From contig CM059621.1 in the NCBI GenBank assembly GCA_030435675.1, positions 10,044,001-10,108,000 of the forward strand: a stretch of DNA of 64,000 nucleotides. The letters run 5' to 3'. The stretch comes from Steinernema hermaphroditum. Lineage: Eukaryota; Nematoda; Chromadorea; Rhabditida; Steinernematidae. This document shows, in pieces, positions 38,354-48,909 of this stretch. The position numbers and the translations under genes were made by a program. How positions within the stretch are numbered: position 1 is the first letter of the stretch; every line of letters starts with the position of its first letter. Below the pieces are notes generated by a model that saw nothing but the letters and a program-made list of their open reading frames with translations, searched no databases and was not told the origin of the DNA.

Positions 38354-38872
38354 ATCTGAGACCCATTTTCACCGGGACAAAATTATACATAGGTCACCCC
38401 AGACATTTGCGTTACATTTAATTCGTATTTAATTGGTAACAAGCCCTGTTTTCATTGTTATTCACTGAAACTGTGTTTCGCGGCTATTCTGTTGCAATGG
38501 GTGGAGGCGCGCGCCTTACAGAGCTCGAAAAGGACAAAATTGAAGAGCTCCATTCTGAACACATGTCTACATGGAAACATGATAGGTAGATGGCCACACT
38601 TTCTTCACTAACAGACTCCAAACCATGCAAAACACCGTCTTCGGTATCGCGGATTGCTTAGAAGTAAAAATTATACCATTTTAGTGCTTCTGAGCATCAC
38701 TGCTCCTTCAAAACTTAATTCAAAGCGAACGTGTGGCATTCGCTGTACCAATTGAAAGCGAACGTACGGCATTCGCTGTACTAATTCGCGGGGATGATCC
38801 TAGCACGATTACCCTGTGGTGTACCAAATCACGAAGGCACGAGCTTCATTGTTCAACAAACCAGGACGCACC
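38354..38872. other. Non-coding, probably end of the DIRS-like remnant
   Basis: No gene is visible. A short near-repeat (CGAACGTGTGGCATTCGCTG and CGAACGTACGGCATTCGCTG) occurs at about 38728 and 38759. Confidence 0.4.
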
Positions 38873-39337
38873 GTGTCAACACGGGCGTTGAGACATTTGA
38901 GTCCCGGCACTTGAGTCCCGGACATTTGAGTACCGGACATTTGAGTCCCGAACATTTGAGTCCCGGACATTTGAGTCCCGGCATTTGAGTCCCGGACATT
39001 TGAGTACCGGACACAGAGACCCGACGAAACGTGTCCGGTACTCAAATGTCCGGTACTCAAATGTCCGGTACTCAAATGTCCGGGACTCAAATGTCTGGGA
39101 CTCAAATGTCCGGGACTCAAATGCCCGGGACTCAAGTGCCGGGACTCAAATGTCCGGTACTCAAATGTCCGGGACTCAAATGTCTGGGACTCAAATGTCC
39201 GGGACTCAAATGTCCGGGACTCAAATGTCTGGGACTCAAATGTCCGGGACTCAAATGCCCGGGACTCAAGTGCCGGGACTCAAATGTCCGGGACTCAAGT
39301 GCCGGGCCTCAAATGTCTCAACGCCGTCAACACGTTA
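38873..39337. repeat. Inverted 15-bp minisatellite (GACATTTGAGTCCCG) with inverted ends
   Basis: About eight units of GACATTTGAGTCCCG (variants TACCG, CCGG) run to about 39012. After an 18-bp spacer, about 18 units run in the opposite orientation (CGGGACTCAAATGTC) to 39312. The outer ends, GTCAACACGGGCGTTGAGAC and its near complement GTCTCAACGCCGTCAACAC, are themselves inverted. The whole can form one long hairpin. Confidence 0.85.
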
Positions 39338-40124
39338 GCCGTAATGCGACAAACAAACTGGAAATGTCACATGTTCAGACAAAAGTAAGCAAGTGCCTCA
39401 AAGGGAAAGCACGCCCGACTTCCACATAAAAAGATGTTAGCTCATCGAAACTTCAATTAAAAAAAAATATGTGCGACTTCATCCGAAGAATCTGTCTCCG
39501 TGAAGACCCTATGAGTGTCAGGGACTTCCTGTGAATTCAGCTAAAGAAGTTAGCTTCTCCGAAGACTCTATGAGAGTGAGAGGAGAAAGCTGACTTCTTT
39601 GAGGATCCCACTGAAAACAAAACCCCGCATGACTCCAAAGATAGGAAGACTGCCTCCATAAAGACCATATGAGAACCACAGAACTTGCTGTGAATTCAGC
39701 TAAAGAAGTCAGCTTCTCTGAAGACCCTATGAGAGTGAGAGGAGAAAGCTGACTTCTCTGAGGATCCCACTGAAAACAAAACCCCGCATGACTCCAAAGA
39801 TAGGAAGACTGCCTCCATGAAGATCCTATGAGAGTTAGAGACTTCCAGAATCTGCCTTGGTGAAGACCATATGATAACCACAGAACTTCCTTGAATTTAG
39901 CTAAAGAAGTCAGCTTCTCTGAAGACCCTATGAGAGTGAGAGGAGAAAGCTGACTTCTTTGAAGATCTCAATGAAAACAAAACCCCGCGCGACTCCAAAG
40001 ATAGGAAGACTGCCTCCGTTAAGACTCTATGAGAGCCACAGAACTTCCTGTGAATTTATCCGAAGAAGCTAACTTATCCTAAGCTACTGTTAAAAACAAG
40101 AAAACCCCGCGCGACTCTAAATAT
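39338..40124. repeat. Hairpin-unit satellite, block 1 (duplicated at 41667)
   Basis: Starts with a 150-bp lead (GCGACAAACAAACTGGAAAT near 39345) that recurs at about 41680. Then come tandem units of about 150-200 bp, each bounded by AAGAAGTCAGCTTCTC and its complement GAGAAAGCTGACTTCTTT, around GAAGACCCTATGAGAGTGAG. Other unit parts are CCCCGCGCGACTCCAAAGAT and GAAGACTGCCTCC. No coding capacity. Confidence 0.8.
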
Positions 40125-40645
40125 ACGACTTGACTTCACGACTTCACGACTTTACTTCATGAATCAAAGGCGTTACGCCTTGCATGACACCAATTAATAG
40201 ACAACAGAGGATATCACTTGTAGACGGCTTCATTCCTGGCGCGGCGTTGATGTCGAACCGGTGGTAGACGGTGCGCTTCACGGGGCATCTGGGAATGGGC
40301 GAAACTCCAGAAATGGCGGTCGAACTTCTTCTTCTCGGGGCGTTTGAGGAGGCTTCTGCGTCAGAGGAGGCTTCTGAGCTCGCATCTGCTACGGAGAGAT
40401 GAGTCCGTGGTTCGGGGGTTGCGTCTTCCTCAGTGTTGGTGTCCTCAGAGCGTCAGCGACCGTCGGGCGTCGGATTTCTGGCGTCGGACATCTTGTTGTC
40501 AGCGGTGGTGGGACTACGTCTTCCGGGTGTCCCACTTCCCTCTGGAAGCCGGAACACTCACAACTGCCACAGGGTTTGCTGTCTGACCAGCCCGACGCTC
40601 AGAGAGCGACCGGAGGGACCGACCGCTCGCCACCGCGACACGAGT
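40125..40645 (+). repeat. Dispersed repeat R2, copy 1
   Basis: Similar to 63105-63545 in the same orientation over about 500 bp (CGACTTTACTTC, AATCAAAGGCGTTACGCCTT, TATCGAACCGGTGG-like, GGTGGTGGGACTACG, CAACTGCCACAGGGTTT). One end resembles the TTACGCC-containing end of R1, suggesting a related element family. Open frames here are not conserved between copies. Confidence 0.7.
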
Positions 40646-40656
40646 GAGGATTCCTC

Positions 40657-40911
40657 TAAATATAACAAACCGTTAATATGAAGACAAGACATATAGGAGA
40701 AATGAGCTGCTCTGAAGGCACCTATTTAAAAGATAAAATCTGTATTTAGTTCCAACTCCCTCTAAAGAATCTGAATCGTTTAATCTGAATAGTAAAATCC
40801 TTTTAAAAACAAGTTATTCCCCAATTCAAAAAATATAAAACTTTGCAAATGTGTCTAAATTATTAAAATAACTTTGAAAAGAGGTTAAATTTCCGTGGGA
40901 CAATCTAGTCG
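40657..40911 (+). repeat. 255-bp segment duplicated at 42764-43013, copy 1
   Basis: CTCTAAATATAACAAACCGT to GTGGGACAATCTAGTC is nearly identical to 42764-43013. Small differences: the second copy lacks AAGAC near its start and reads AACAG for AAAAG. Together with the satellite blocks before each copy this marks a duplication about 2.1 kb apart. Confidence 0.85.
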
Positions 40912-41039
40912 ACCGCCCGTATATAAAGCAGATCGCACGGGCCCTTTTGTCTGTCCGTAACAAAATCACTCCGTTGACTATGATGTTAATGTCATCTTGT
41001 CGAGCTCATTGACCTCTATGGAATGCACGTAAATTTTTC

Positions 41040-41640
41040 ATCTTCATCCTATACAAAATGACTTAAGTGGCCATGTCTAAAGACAGGAAACGTCATAGGT
41101 TCGTTCATTCCAGAATGTTCTCGAAACTTCTTGAAACTTCTGGAAAATGAATCGTGGTGAGACCAAAAATTTAGGAAATGTCATACGTTCAGACAAGTTT
41201 TGAAAAAGTGCCTAAAACGAAACCTATGAAGTATTAGACTACGCTAACATATTCGTCGTCGCGAGACCAAAATTTTAGGAAATGTCATACGTTCAGACGA
41301 CTGCCAGAAAAGTGCCTAAAATGAAGCCTATGAACTATTAACCTATGTAGACATGTTTGTCGTGGTGAGACCAAAATTTTAGTAAATGTCATACGTTCAT
41401 GCAAGTGTTTGAAAAGTGCCTAAAACGAAACCTATGAAGTATTAGACTACGCTAACATGTTCGTCGTTTCGAGACCAAAATTTTAGGAAATGTCATACGT
41501 TCAGACGACTGCCAGAAAAGTGCCTAAAATGAAGCCTATGAACTATTAACCTATGTAGACATGTTTGTCGTGGTGAGACCAAAATTTTAGTAAATGTCAT
41601 ACGTTCATGCAAGTGTTTGAAAAGTGCCTAAAACGCATCT
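41040..41640 (+). repeat. Tandem repeat of about 120/240 bp
   Basis: Five units around GAGACCAAAATTTTAGGAAA, TGTCATACGTTCAGAC, AAAAGTGCCTAAAA and CCTATGAA alternate in two subtypes (CGACTGCCAG versus CAAGTGTTTG), giving a higher-order period of about 240 bp. Confidence 0.8.
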
Positions 41641-41666
41641 TAAGAAGTGCTGAGTTGTGTCAGCAC

Positions 41667-42757
41667 GTTAGCTGTAATGCGACAAACAAACTTGGAAATG
41701 TCACATGTTCAGACAAAAGTAAGCAAGTGTCTCAAAGGGAAAGCACGCCCGACTTCCACATAAAAAGATGTTAGCTCATCGAAACTTCAATTAAAAAAAT
41801 ATATGTGCGACTTCATCCGAAGAATCTGTCTCCGTGAAGACCCTATGAGAGTGAGAGGAGAAAGCTGACTTCTTTGAAGGTATCAATGAAAACAAGACCC
41901 CGCGCGACTCCAAAGATAGGAAGACTGCCTCCATAAAGACCATATGAGAACCACAGAACTTCCTGTGAATTCAGCTAAAGAAGTCAGCTTCTCTGAAGAC
42001 CCTATGATAGTCAGAGACTTCCAGAATCTGCCTTGGTGAAGACCCTATGAGAGTCAGTGACTTCCAGAATCTGCCTTGGTGAAGACCATATGATAACCAC
42101 ACAACTTGCTGTGAATTCAGCTAAAGAAGTCAGCTTCTCTGAAGACCCTATGAGAGTGAGAGGAGAAAGCTGACTTCTTTGCAGGTCTCAATGAAAACAA
42201 AACCCCGCGCGACTCCAAAGATAGGAAGAATGCCTCCATAAAGACTCTATGAGAGCCACAGAACTTCGGTGAATTCAGCTAAAGAAGTCAGCTTCTCTGA
42301 AGACCCTATGAGAGTGAGAGGAGAAAGCTGACTTCTTTGAAGGTCTCAATGAAAACAAAACCCGGCGCGACTCCAAAGATAGGAAGAATGCCTCCATAAA
42401 GACTCTATGAGAGCCACAGAACTTCGGTGAATTCAGCTAAAGAAGTCAGCTTCTCTGAAGACCCTATGAGAGTGAGAGGAGAAAGCTGACTTCTTTGAAG
42501 GTCTCAATGAAAACAAAACCCGGCGCGACTCCAAAGATAGGAAGACTGCCTCCATGAAGATCCTATGAGAGTTAGAGACTTCCAGAATCTGCCTTGGTGA
42601 AGACCCTATGAGAGTCAGAGACTTCCAGAATCTGCCTTGGTGAAGATCCTATGAGAACCACAGAACTCCCTGCGAATTCAGCTAAAGAAATCAGCTTCTC
42701 TGAAGACCCTATGATAGTCAGAGACTTCCAGAATCTGCCTTGGTGAAGATCCTATGA
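41667..42757. repeat. Hairpin-unit satellite, block 2
   Basis: Same lead and same hairpin units as 39338-40124, with more copies; two adjacent units near 42240-42540 are almost identical. It ends by joining copy 2 of the 255-bp segment. Confidence 0.8.
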
Positions 42758-42763
42758 GAACTC

Positions 42764-43013
42764 TAAATATAACAAACCGTTAATATGAAGACATATAGGA
42801 GAAATGAGCTGCTCTGAAGGCACCTATTTAACAGATAAAATCTGTATTTAGTTCCAACTCCCTCTAAAGAATCTGAATCGTTTAATCTGAATAGTAAAAT
42901 CCTTTTAAAAACAAGTTATTCCCCAATTCAAAAAATATAAAACTTTGCAAATGTGTCTAAATTATTAAAATAACTTTGAAAAGAGGTTAAATCTCCGTGG
43001 GACAATCTAGTCA
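42764..43013 (+). repeat. 255-bp segment, copy 2
   Basis: See 40657-40911; ends in CAATCTAGTC, after which the two copies diverge. Confidence 0.85.
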
Positions 43014-43200
43014 GTACTAAATAAAGCTAAGGACACGGGTACGATGTCCGTCCGCAAAAATTCTGTGTGTGGTCTATGGTCCCACCACGAAGTGTTTTTC
43101 TTTTTTTGCTGCGCGTTTTCTGCTCGCGCAGGATTTTCGACGGTTGGTTTCGTGCGCGTTTTGCTTCTTTTCTTGGGATATTTGCGCGTTTTGTCGGGAT

Positions 43201-45582
43201 CAGGGCTGTGCGAAACTCGAAACTCGCAAGTCGAAACTCGAAACTCGAAACTTTTTCAAAAAACTCGAAACGAAACTCGAAACTTTTTCGAAACTCACCC
43301 ACAAAAACTCGAAACTCGAAACTTTTCGATTTATCAAACTAGAAAGTGCGCATTAATCATGTGAGAAACCTTCCAGAGGCACATTTAACTTAAGAAATAA
43401 CAGTTTTTGAAGACTCTCAGCAGTCATTGATCTTCTCAGTTCCGTCAAGGCTAGCGACGCAGTGGAGAACAGCCGCTCACCTTCAACCGACGTAGCAGGT
43501 GACGACAGAAACTTCAGTGCCATTTGGGACAAAGTCGGGAACTTGATGATGTTTTCCGTTGTAAACCAGTATAGCACTGGATCGGCAGACGGCTGGGCCG
43601 GTTCAGCCATGTATCGTTCGAGCTCCTAAAAAGAAGCATAAGCAATATTGCTCTGCACAATGTCTGACTCACGATTACAAGCTTGAGCTTCTCGTCGATT
43701 GGGGGAGAGCACGGAAGGTCGTCGGGCTTCTGTGTGGAGCGGTACTGCTCGAAGAAAGACATGGCGTCATTGTTGTTGTTGATGGCGATCTCAGGCGAAG
43801 GACTGCGGTCCGGTATCTGCTCTCGCATGGCAGTGTCGGCGAGGAATCGATGAGCTTCCGATTCCAGAAGGCGAGTGGCACTTTCTTTTCGTTCCTCTTC
43901 GACAAAGTCACGTTTGAATCTCGCATCAAGCATTGTTGCTACAATGAAAAAGGGGTCTTCCTCGATCCCATCAACGCGCTGCTCGAACTCTTCTAATATT
44001 CCACGACCGAGTTCAGTACCGCTGACAAGCGCACGTCGGAGAACGTAGATCGTAGGGACTACGACAGAAATAGTCACTTGTCGACCTTGGAGCATAACTG
44101 TTGCCTGCTTCATCGGCTTCAGAGCAGAAAGAATCTTCTCCATCAAAACGTAGTCCCCAGAAGTGAACTGTGGGTATTTGCTGCGGCCGATCAGAAACGA
44201 TGAGATAGTTGAGCGGTTTTCCAGGAATCTGTCGATCATGTCGTAAAGGGAACCCCAGCGGATCTCGATTCCCTAGAGTGAGATCATGGAAGAACTCTAT
44301 TATACTAGGATGCTTACTTTAATCAGCCACCGCGGTTGAATCTCTTGGAGTTTCTGCAGATCTGCAAAATCGTCCCGATCGTTCCCGGACTTCCTCATTT
44401 TGCGAATGAACTTCTTGACGCGTTCGATGACGTCGTCAAAGTAGTCGAAGTCATTCAGAACAGTTTTTATTCCACCGTATACTGCCTAAACCAACCGGCG
44501 TTGCATAATAGAAAACTTCACAACTCACCAATTGGATCTTGTGGGCGAAGCAGTCCACGGATGTGAGTCCACACAGTCTGGTTGTTTTTTTCATAACAGT
44601 CGCGGCATCGCGGACGATCAGGTGCGTTCTTCTTAGGGCGTCGTCTCCAATGAAGTCTGCCATGCAAGAAGAGAGAATTGCGGAAAGATTATCGGCAGTG
44701 TGGCGCCCATGGATCGGCAGAACGCCCAGGATACGGTACTCTAGCTTTCCATCGGCTAACCAGTGTGCCGTGAGAGACAGAAGGGAGTGTTTGTTGTCCT
44801 CCGATGACCAAGAATCTGTTGTTAATGAGAAGTACTTGACAGAATTCATCCTTCTCTTAACACGTGCTACATATTCTTCGTAAAGGGCGGGTATATCCGT
44901 ACGATAGATCGATGTTCTCGACCTGAACACAATCGTATCACCAAGTGAAACGGACACTCAACTCACCTTATACTGTAATTTGGTACCACCGTATTCAAGA
45001 AGTATCGAAATCCAGTTCTATCGACCATCGAAAGAGGCTGTGAATCAACCGCGATCATGAGCGAAAGTGCTCGGTTGATAGATTCCAACTTCGTTCCTCC
45101 CGGCCTCCATGCTTCTGAATAATATAATAACACGAGATGACATAAACAAGATCATACCGAATGCGGCAGTAATAGTCGGAGTATTATCATCAAGCTTTCG
45201 CTTCTTGATATCCGGATTGGCTTTTCGCTCTTGAAGTTTTTCGTATAGATCCTTGTGATGAAGTTCGAGATGCTTGATGATGCTGGAGGTGCTTCCACAC
45301 TTTCTTGAAAGTGTTTGCTTGCATTTCTTGCATATCGCTTTTCCCTTAGCGACATCTGTGTCGAAGAATTCGTCGTATATGGAGTTACCCATGGTCAAAT
45401 TCGCATAAAACGACGTGCGATTGAAAGCACACAGCGCATGGGCGGTTGAATGTCAACCACCGTACCCCAAATTCATAGTGTCAGGACCAAGGCGAGTTTC
45501 GAGTTGAGTTTCGTCCAAAACTCGAAACTCGAAACTCAATAAAGGCCTCGAAACTACGAAACTCGAAACTCGCACAGCCCTG
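43201..45582 (-). mobile_element. hAT transposon A, copy 1 (2382 bp)
   Basis: Terminal inverted repeats CAGGGCTGTGCGA / TCGCACAGCCCTG bound an intact-looking transposase gene. Both subterminal regions are packed with CTCGAAACT/AACTCGA repeats, as expected for transposase-binding sites. The flanking 8-mers do not match each other: GTCGGGAT (43193-43200) and GTCCGGAC (45583-45590). Length and encoded protein segments are the same as in copy 2. Confidence 0.95.
43353..45392 (-). CDS. hAT transposase with BED finger, copy 1
   Basis: Starts MGNSIYDEFFDTD, a BED-type zinc finger (CKKC..CGSTSSIIKHLELHH). Then RNase H-like core segments (SLTTDSWSSEDNKHSLLSLT, IVRDAATVMKKTTRLCG, TSVDCFAHKIQL, ILSALKPMKQATVMLQGRQV, FIVATMLDARFKRDF) and the C-terminal dimerisation region (LSSPATSVEGERLFSTASLA). 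It is split by short introns of about 45-55 nt. Every encoded segment is identical to copy 2 at 49100-51139 and no stop or frame break is visible, so it may be active or recently active. Confidence 0.92.
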
Positions 45583-45596
45583 GTCCGGACTCGATG

Positions 45597-45672
45597 TTCT
45601 TAGCGCCATCGAGTCTCGATGTTCTTAGCGCCATCGAGTCTCGATGTTCTTAGCGCCATCGAGTCCGAGTCC
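45597..45672. repeat. Three tandem 25-bp units in a GGACTCG-rich tract
   Basis: TCTCGATGTTCTTAGCGCCA TCGAG is repeated three times, followed by GACTCG/CGAGTCC-rich sequence to about 45710 and TTCCGATCTCTGA. A matching GACTCG-rich tract lies beyond hAT copy 2 (51299-51350), and another with the same TTCCGATCTCTGA ending lies at 61620-61715. Confidence 0.75.
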
Positions 45673-46154
45673 ATCGAGTCCGAGTCCGCGGACTCGAGCC
45701 CGGACTCGTTCCGATCTCTGATCCATGTCTTAACCTTGCGAACCACTCTGGTATAGACTTGAATTGTTGATGGAGCTCGGGGCGCGCGGAGCTTCGACGC
45801 TGCTCTCTGACTGTTGAATGGAGTCGAAGCTAAGATACGTCTAAGAAACAGTGTTCAGATGCGTACGCATCGGCAAGTGTCGGGAACATGGCGTAGAAAA
45901 TCATAGCTGAAGGCTAGGGACAGAACGCAAGTGGCGGGGGGCATCACAGTGTACGGTATCACACTGAGGCTAACAGGCAAATCAAAACGAAATTCATAAT
46001 TCAATAACAGCACCTAATTACATGAAGACAACAACAACAACTAAATAGTGGATCGTTCACAGCATTAAGCTCTTCTTCTGGCCGCAGTCGCTTCTCGCCG
46101 TTTCTAAACACATAAATGAGCGAACGAAGAAACGTTCAAAAAATGAAAACTTAT
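45673..46154. other. No gene seen
   Basis: Unique-looking sequence between the GGACTCG tract and the LC8 remnant, without domain-bearing frames. Confidence 0.5.
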
Positions 46155-46430
46155 CTAAAGACAACAAAGACGATTGTCTCATGGGTGTTATCCCAAATCG
46201 CGTCCGACAATGCAGTGCCGCGTGGATCCGAACTTCTTGTCGAATTCTTTCTTGATATACGTTGCGATGTCCTTTTCAATGTTGTACCTGAATACGCAAT
46301 CAGTTGACGTGTTTCCGCGAGAGAAATTAGAACTTACTTCTCCAGCGCTTGAGTGGCATTCGACTGCTTCCTGTTGCATTTTATCCGCCACATCGACATT
46401 CTTGATAGCAGCTTTGCTGTCAGTTATTTC
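46155..46430 (-). pseudogene. Broken dynein light chain LC8-type gene
   Basis: Exon 46430-46338 encodes [20 protein letters not shown]. After a 50-nt intron, 46287 onward encodes [20 protein letters not shown] and [11 protein letters not shown], the unmistakable LC8 (DYNLL) core. The splice leaves the frame wrong between the two exons (the Lys before YNIEK lacks bases). After GRDLG a further shift gives a stop, with THETIVFVVF readable in another frame. The first exon with the start codon is missing; hAT-like element B begins 113 bp upstream. The intron is kept, so this is not a retro-copy. Confidence 0.8.
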
Positions 46431-46543
46431 CTGAAATGAACGCGATTAGTGCATACCTCCCTCACGCAAGGAGCGCACCGCAAAGCAAACATGCTGCGTA
46501 CCACACGCAAATTAACGCGATGATCGGGCACATACATCCCGAC

Positions 46544-48901
46544 CAGGGATGTGCGGAATTCCGTTTCCGTTTCCGCAAAACGGAAATTTCCGCGTTTTTT
46601 CGGTGATTTCCGTTTCCGTTTCCGTTTTGCTCGACCGAAGAATTCCGTTTCCGTTTCCGTTTGGAAGGCCAAATCGCGGAAATCTCAAACGGAAATCCTA
46701 CTCCCAGAATGGCTCAACCTTCCCGTTCGCGCACCCACACACGTCGCTTTTTCTCCACACCAACGCTTACATCTCACCGCGCTTTGCCTGCGCTGCGTGT
46801 TAGGGGATACTATCTCGTGCGCGCAATGGCTTTTAGAAGATTGCGCACCGCCGCGCAGACTGTATTGCAAAAGTTTTCGATGTGTCGCAGTCTCAAGGTA
46901 AGATGCCTTCCATTTTGAGGTCGTTTCAGGCAGATTGAGTGATGTGTGCAGGAACGTAACACGCCTTTAACGTGAATTTCGCTCGACGAATAGGATAACT
47001 GGCTCCGTTCTCATTGTTTTTAAACAGGAACATGCATTCTAGAGTGAACTAAGAAAGGCTACAGAATTTTATAGTCACTAATGCACGTCCCTTCACTTTT
47101 GTCATTTTGGGAAGCTACTGAGGAATCTGACCGGATCAAAGTCATTCAAAGTGCTCAAAGCTGCTCAAAGTCAATAAATCTCCTCTAGTTTGTGTTCTTA
47201 CCAAGCAAAGACTACTATCCCTCCAGATTAGAGTTGTCATCGGGTCAAACCCGAAAATCCGCATTTTTTTGCAGTATGGACCAATTTTGAAGTCCAATCG
47301 AGAAACTTCCAAGTGCGCTGGCTTCGCCCCAACGTCACAGCCCAGCGAGTTTACGAGTTTACGAGTTTATTTCTCGTATCAAAAAGGCTTACGCCTTGCG
47401 AGACGTCATATATATGCACAAAAAACCACATTGTCACTCCGTAGTCGGCGGTCTTCTTCTGGCTTCGGCACAGCAGAGTAAAACCGGCACAATCAAAAAA
47501 CTTACCCGAACAGCGAAAAGGTCCATTAGATTTACCTTTGTTCGCTCCGAAACAATGAAAAGGCGTTGAGAAACAATCAACATGACACAAATAGATTGAC
47601 CAATGTGTATCCAGAACTGAGTGCTCACTTTGGAAGGTCCCCAAGTGAGACTTGTCAAATTTAAGCTATTCAATGTTTTGGCAGAACGCAGATTGTAACA
47701 TAGACTACAGGGCAAATTGTGAGAAGTGCAATTGAAGGGGAAAAGTGCAGTTTGCACAAAGCATCACTTTGCACAATAAAGTTTGCACAAAGCATCAGTT
47801 TGCACAAACGATCAGTTTGCACAAATGATCAGTTTGCACAAAGCATTACTTTTTACAAAAACGCCAGTTTCAATCAAAAATTGAATCACTATGAATATAA
47901 ATAGTCCAGAGTCTAATTTAATGTGCTTTTAACATGTGTATTCCCAAAGGATTGAGTTCACCACTTGTCTCTGTCTTCCCTGGACTAGTCATACCACACC
48001 CCTCCAGTGATATTGTTGCAAAACGCGAATGGATCGACAACTCGCTGACAACTACGAACCACGCAGAATCTTACCATAGCGCCCAGCGTCACCATTACAG
48101 GAATACGAAAATGCCGCTAGGAGAGTGGCTGCAAACTTTCCAACAAGTCCATCACGAGGAGGAAACCCGGATACGCGATGTTCTGGCGCTCCGTGCCGAT
48201 CCCCGCCCTAGGAATCCTTCAGCCATCAACAACGACTTGAAGCTCGCCGAGGCTCGCGACAGACTGGAAGAAGTTTTAGCCAACAATGCAGACCCAATGG
48301 TGCTCTGGGAATTCATGCAGAAGTACCTCACCAGAGTGGGAGCCATTATGGGATACGCCGCCTTAGAAGACGCTGACTTTGACGTCTCTTCCTTGGATGC
48401 ATCACCATCTTCATCAAGTCAGTGATTCCTATTACTATTCAGAATTGTTCCATTATATTCCAGGATAAACTATAAAATGGATCACACCGTCGTAGAAAAA
48501 ATCTGGAATTTGCAAACACTACCGCGGAAATTTTGAAATTTTTCGAAATTTAAATTCAAAAAAGCGATGCTATTTCATTGTGCAAACTGATCATTTTTTT
48601 TTTTGTGCAAACTGATCATTTGTGCAAACTGAGAGTGTGTCAATTGAAGCAGTGTTTAACCTCATAAGTTCGAAATAGTGTTATTCGAAAACCTCATCAA
48701 AAACTGGATGTAAAACATCGAAATATTTTACGCTCTAAATGCGCCAAAACTGGCACGCGAAAATTTCCGTTTCCGTTTCCGCAAAACGGAAATTTCCGCG
48801 TTTTTTGGCGATTTCCGTTTCCGTTTCCGTTTGGACGGACCCCAAATTTCCGTTTCCGTTTCCGTTTCCGTTTTGCAAAATTTTATTTCCGCACATCCCT
48901 G
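46544..48901. mobile_element. hAT-like element B (2358 bp), non-autonomous, with nested insertions
   Basis: Ends CAGGGATGTGCGGAA and TTCCGCACATCCCTG. Subterminal regions are full of TTTCCGTTTCCG repeats, analogous to the CTCGAAACT repeats of element A. Perfect 8-bp flanks ATCCCGAC lie at 46536-46543 and 48902-48909. The inside has no hAT transposase but holds an R1/R2-like end (about 47385-47470) and a MULE-type fragment (47735-48650). Confidence 0.88.
47735..48650 (+). mobile_element. MULE-like fragment with inverted AGTTTGCACAAA tracts
   Basis: At the left, AGTTTGCACAAAGCATCA and related units repeat (47745-47850). At the right the complement GTGCAAACTGATCATTTGTG repeats (48580-48645). Between them, 47934-48425 encodes WIDNSLTTTNHAESYHSAQR and MPLGEWLQTFQQVHHEEETR, matching the C-terminal region of MULE-type transposases found in metazoa. 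The catalytic core is missing. Confidence 0.6.
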
Positions 48902-48909
48902 ATCCCGAC

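Noticed and set aside
38888..39312. CRISPR-like regular repeats
   Set aside because: Units are contiguous with no unique spacers and the genome is eukaryotic.
38794..39429. Frames of SPGHLSPGH and SGTQMSGTQM repeats
   Set aside because: By-product of a 15-bp tandem repeat; no start context or conservation evidence.
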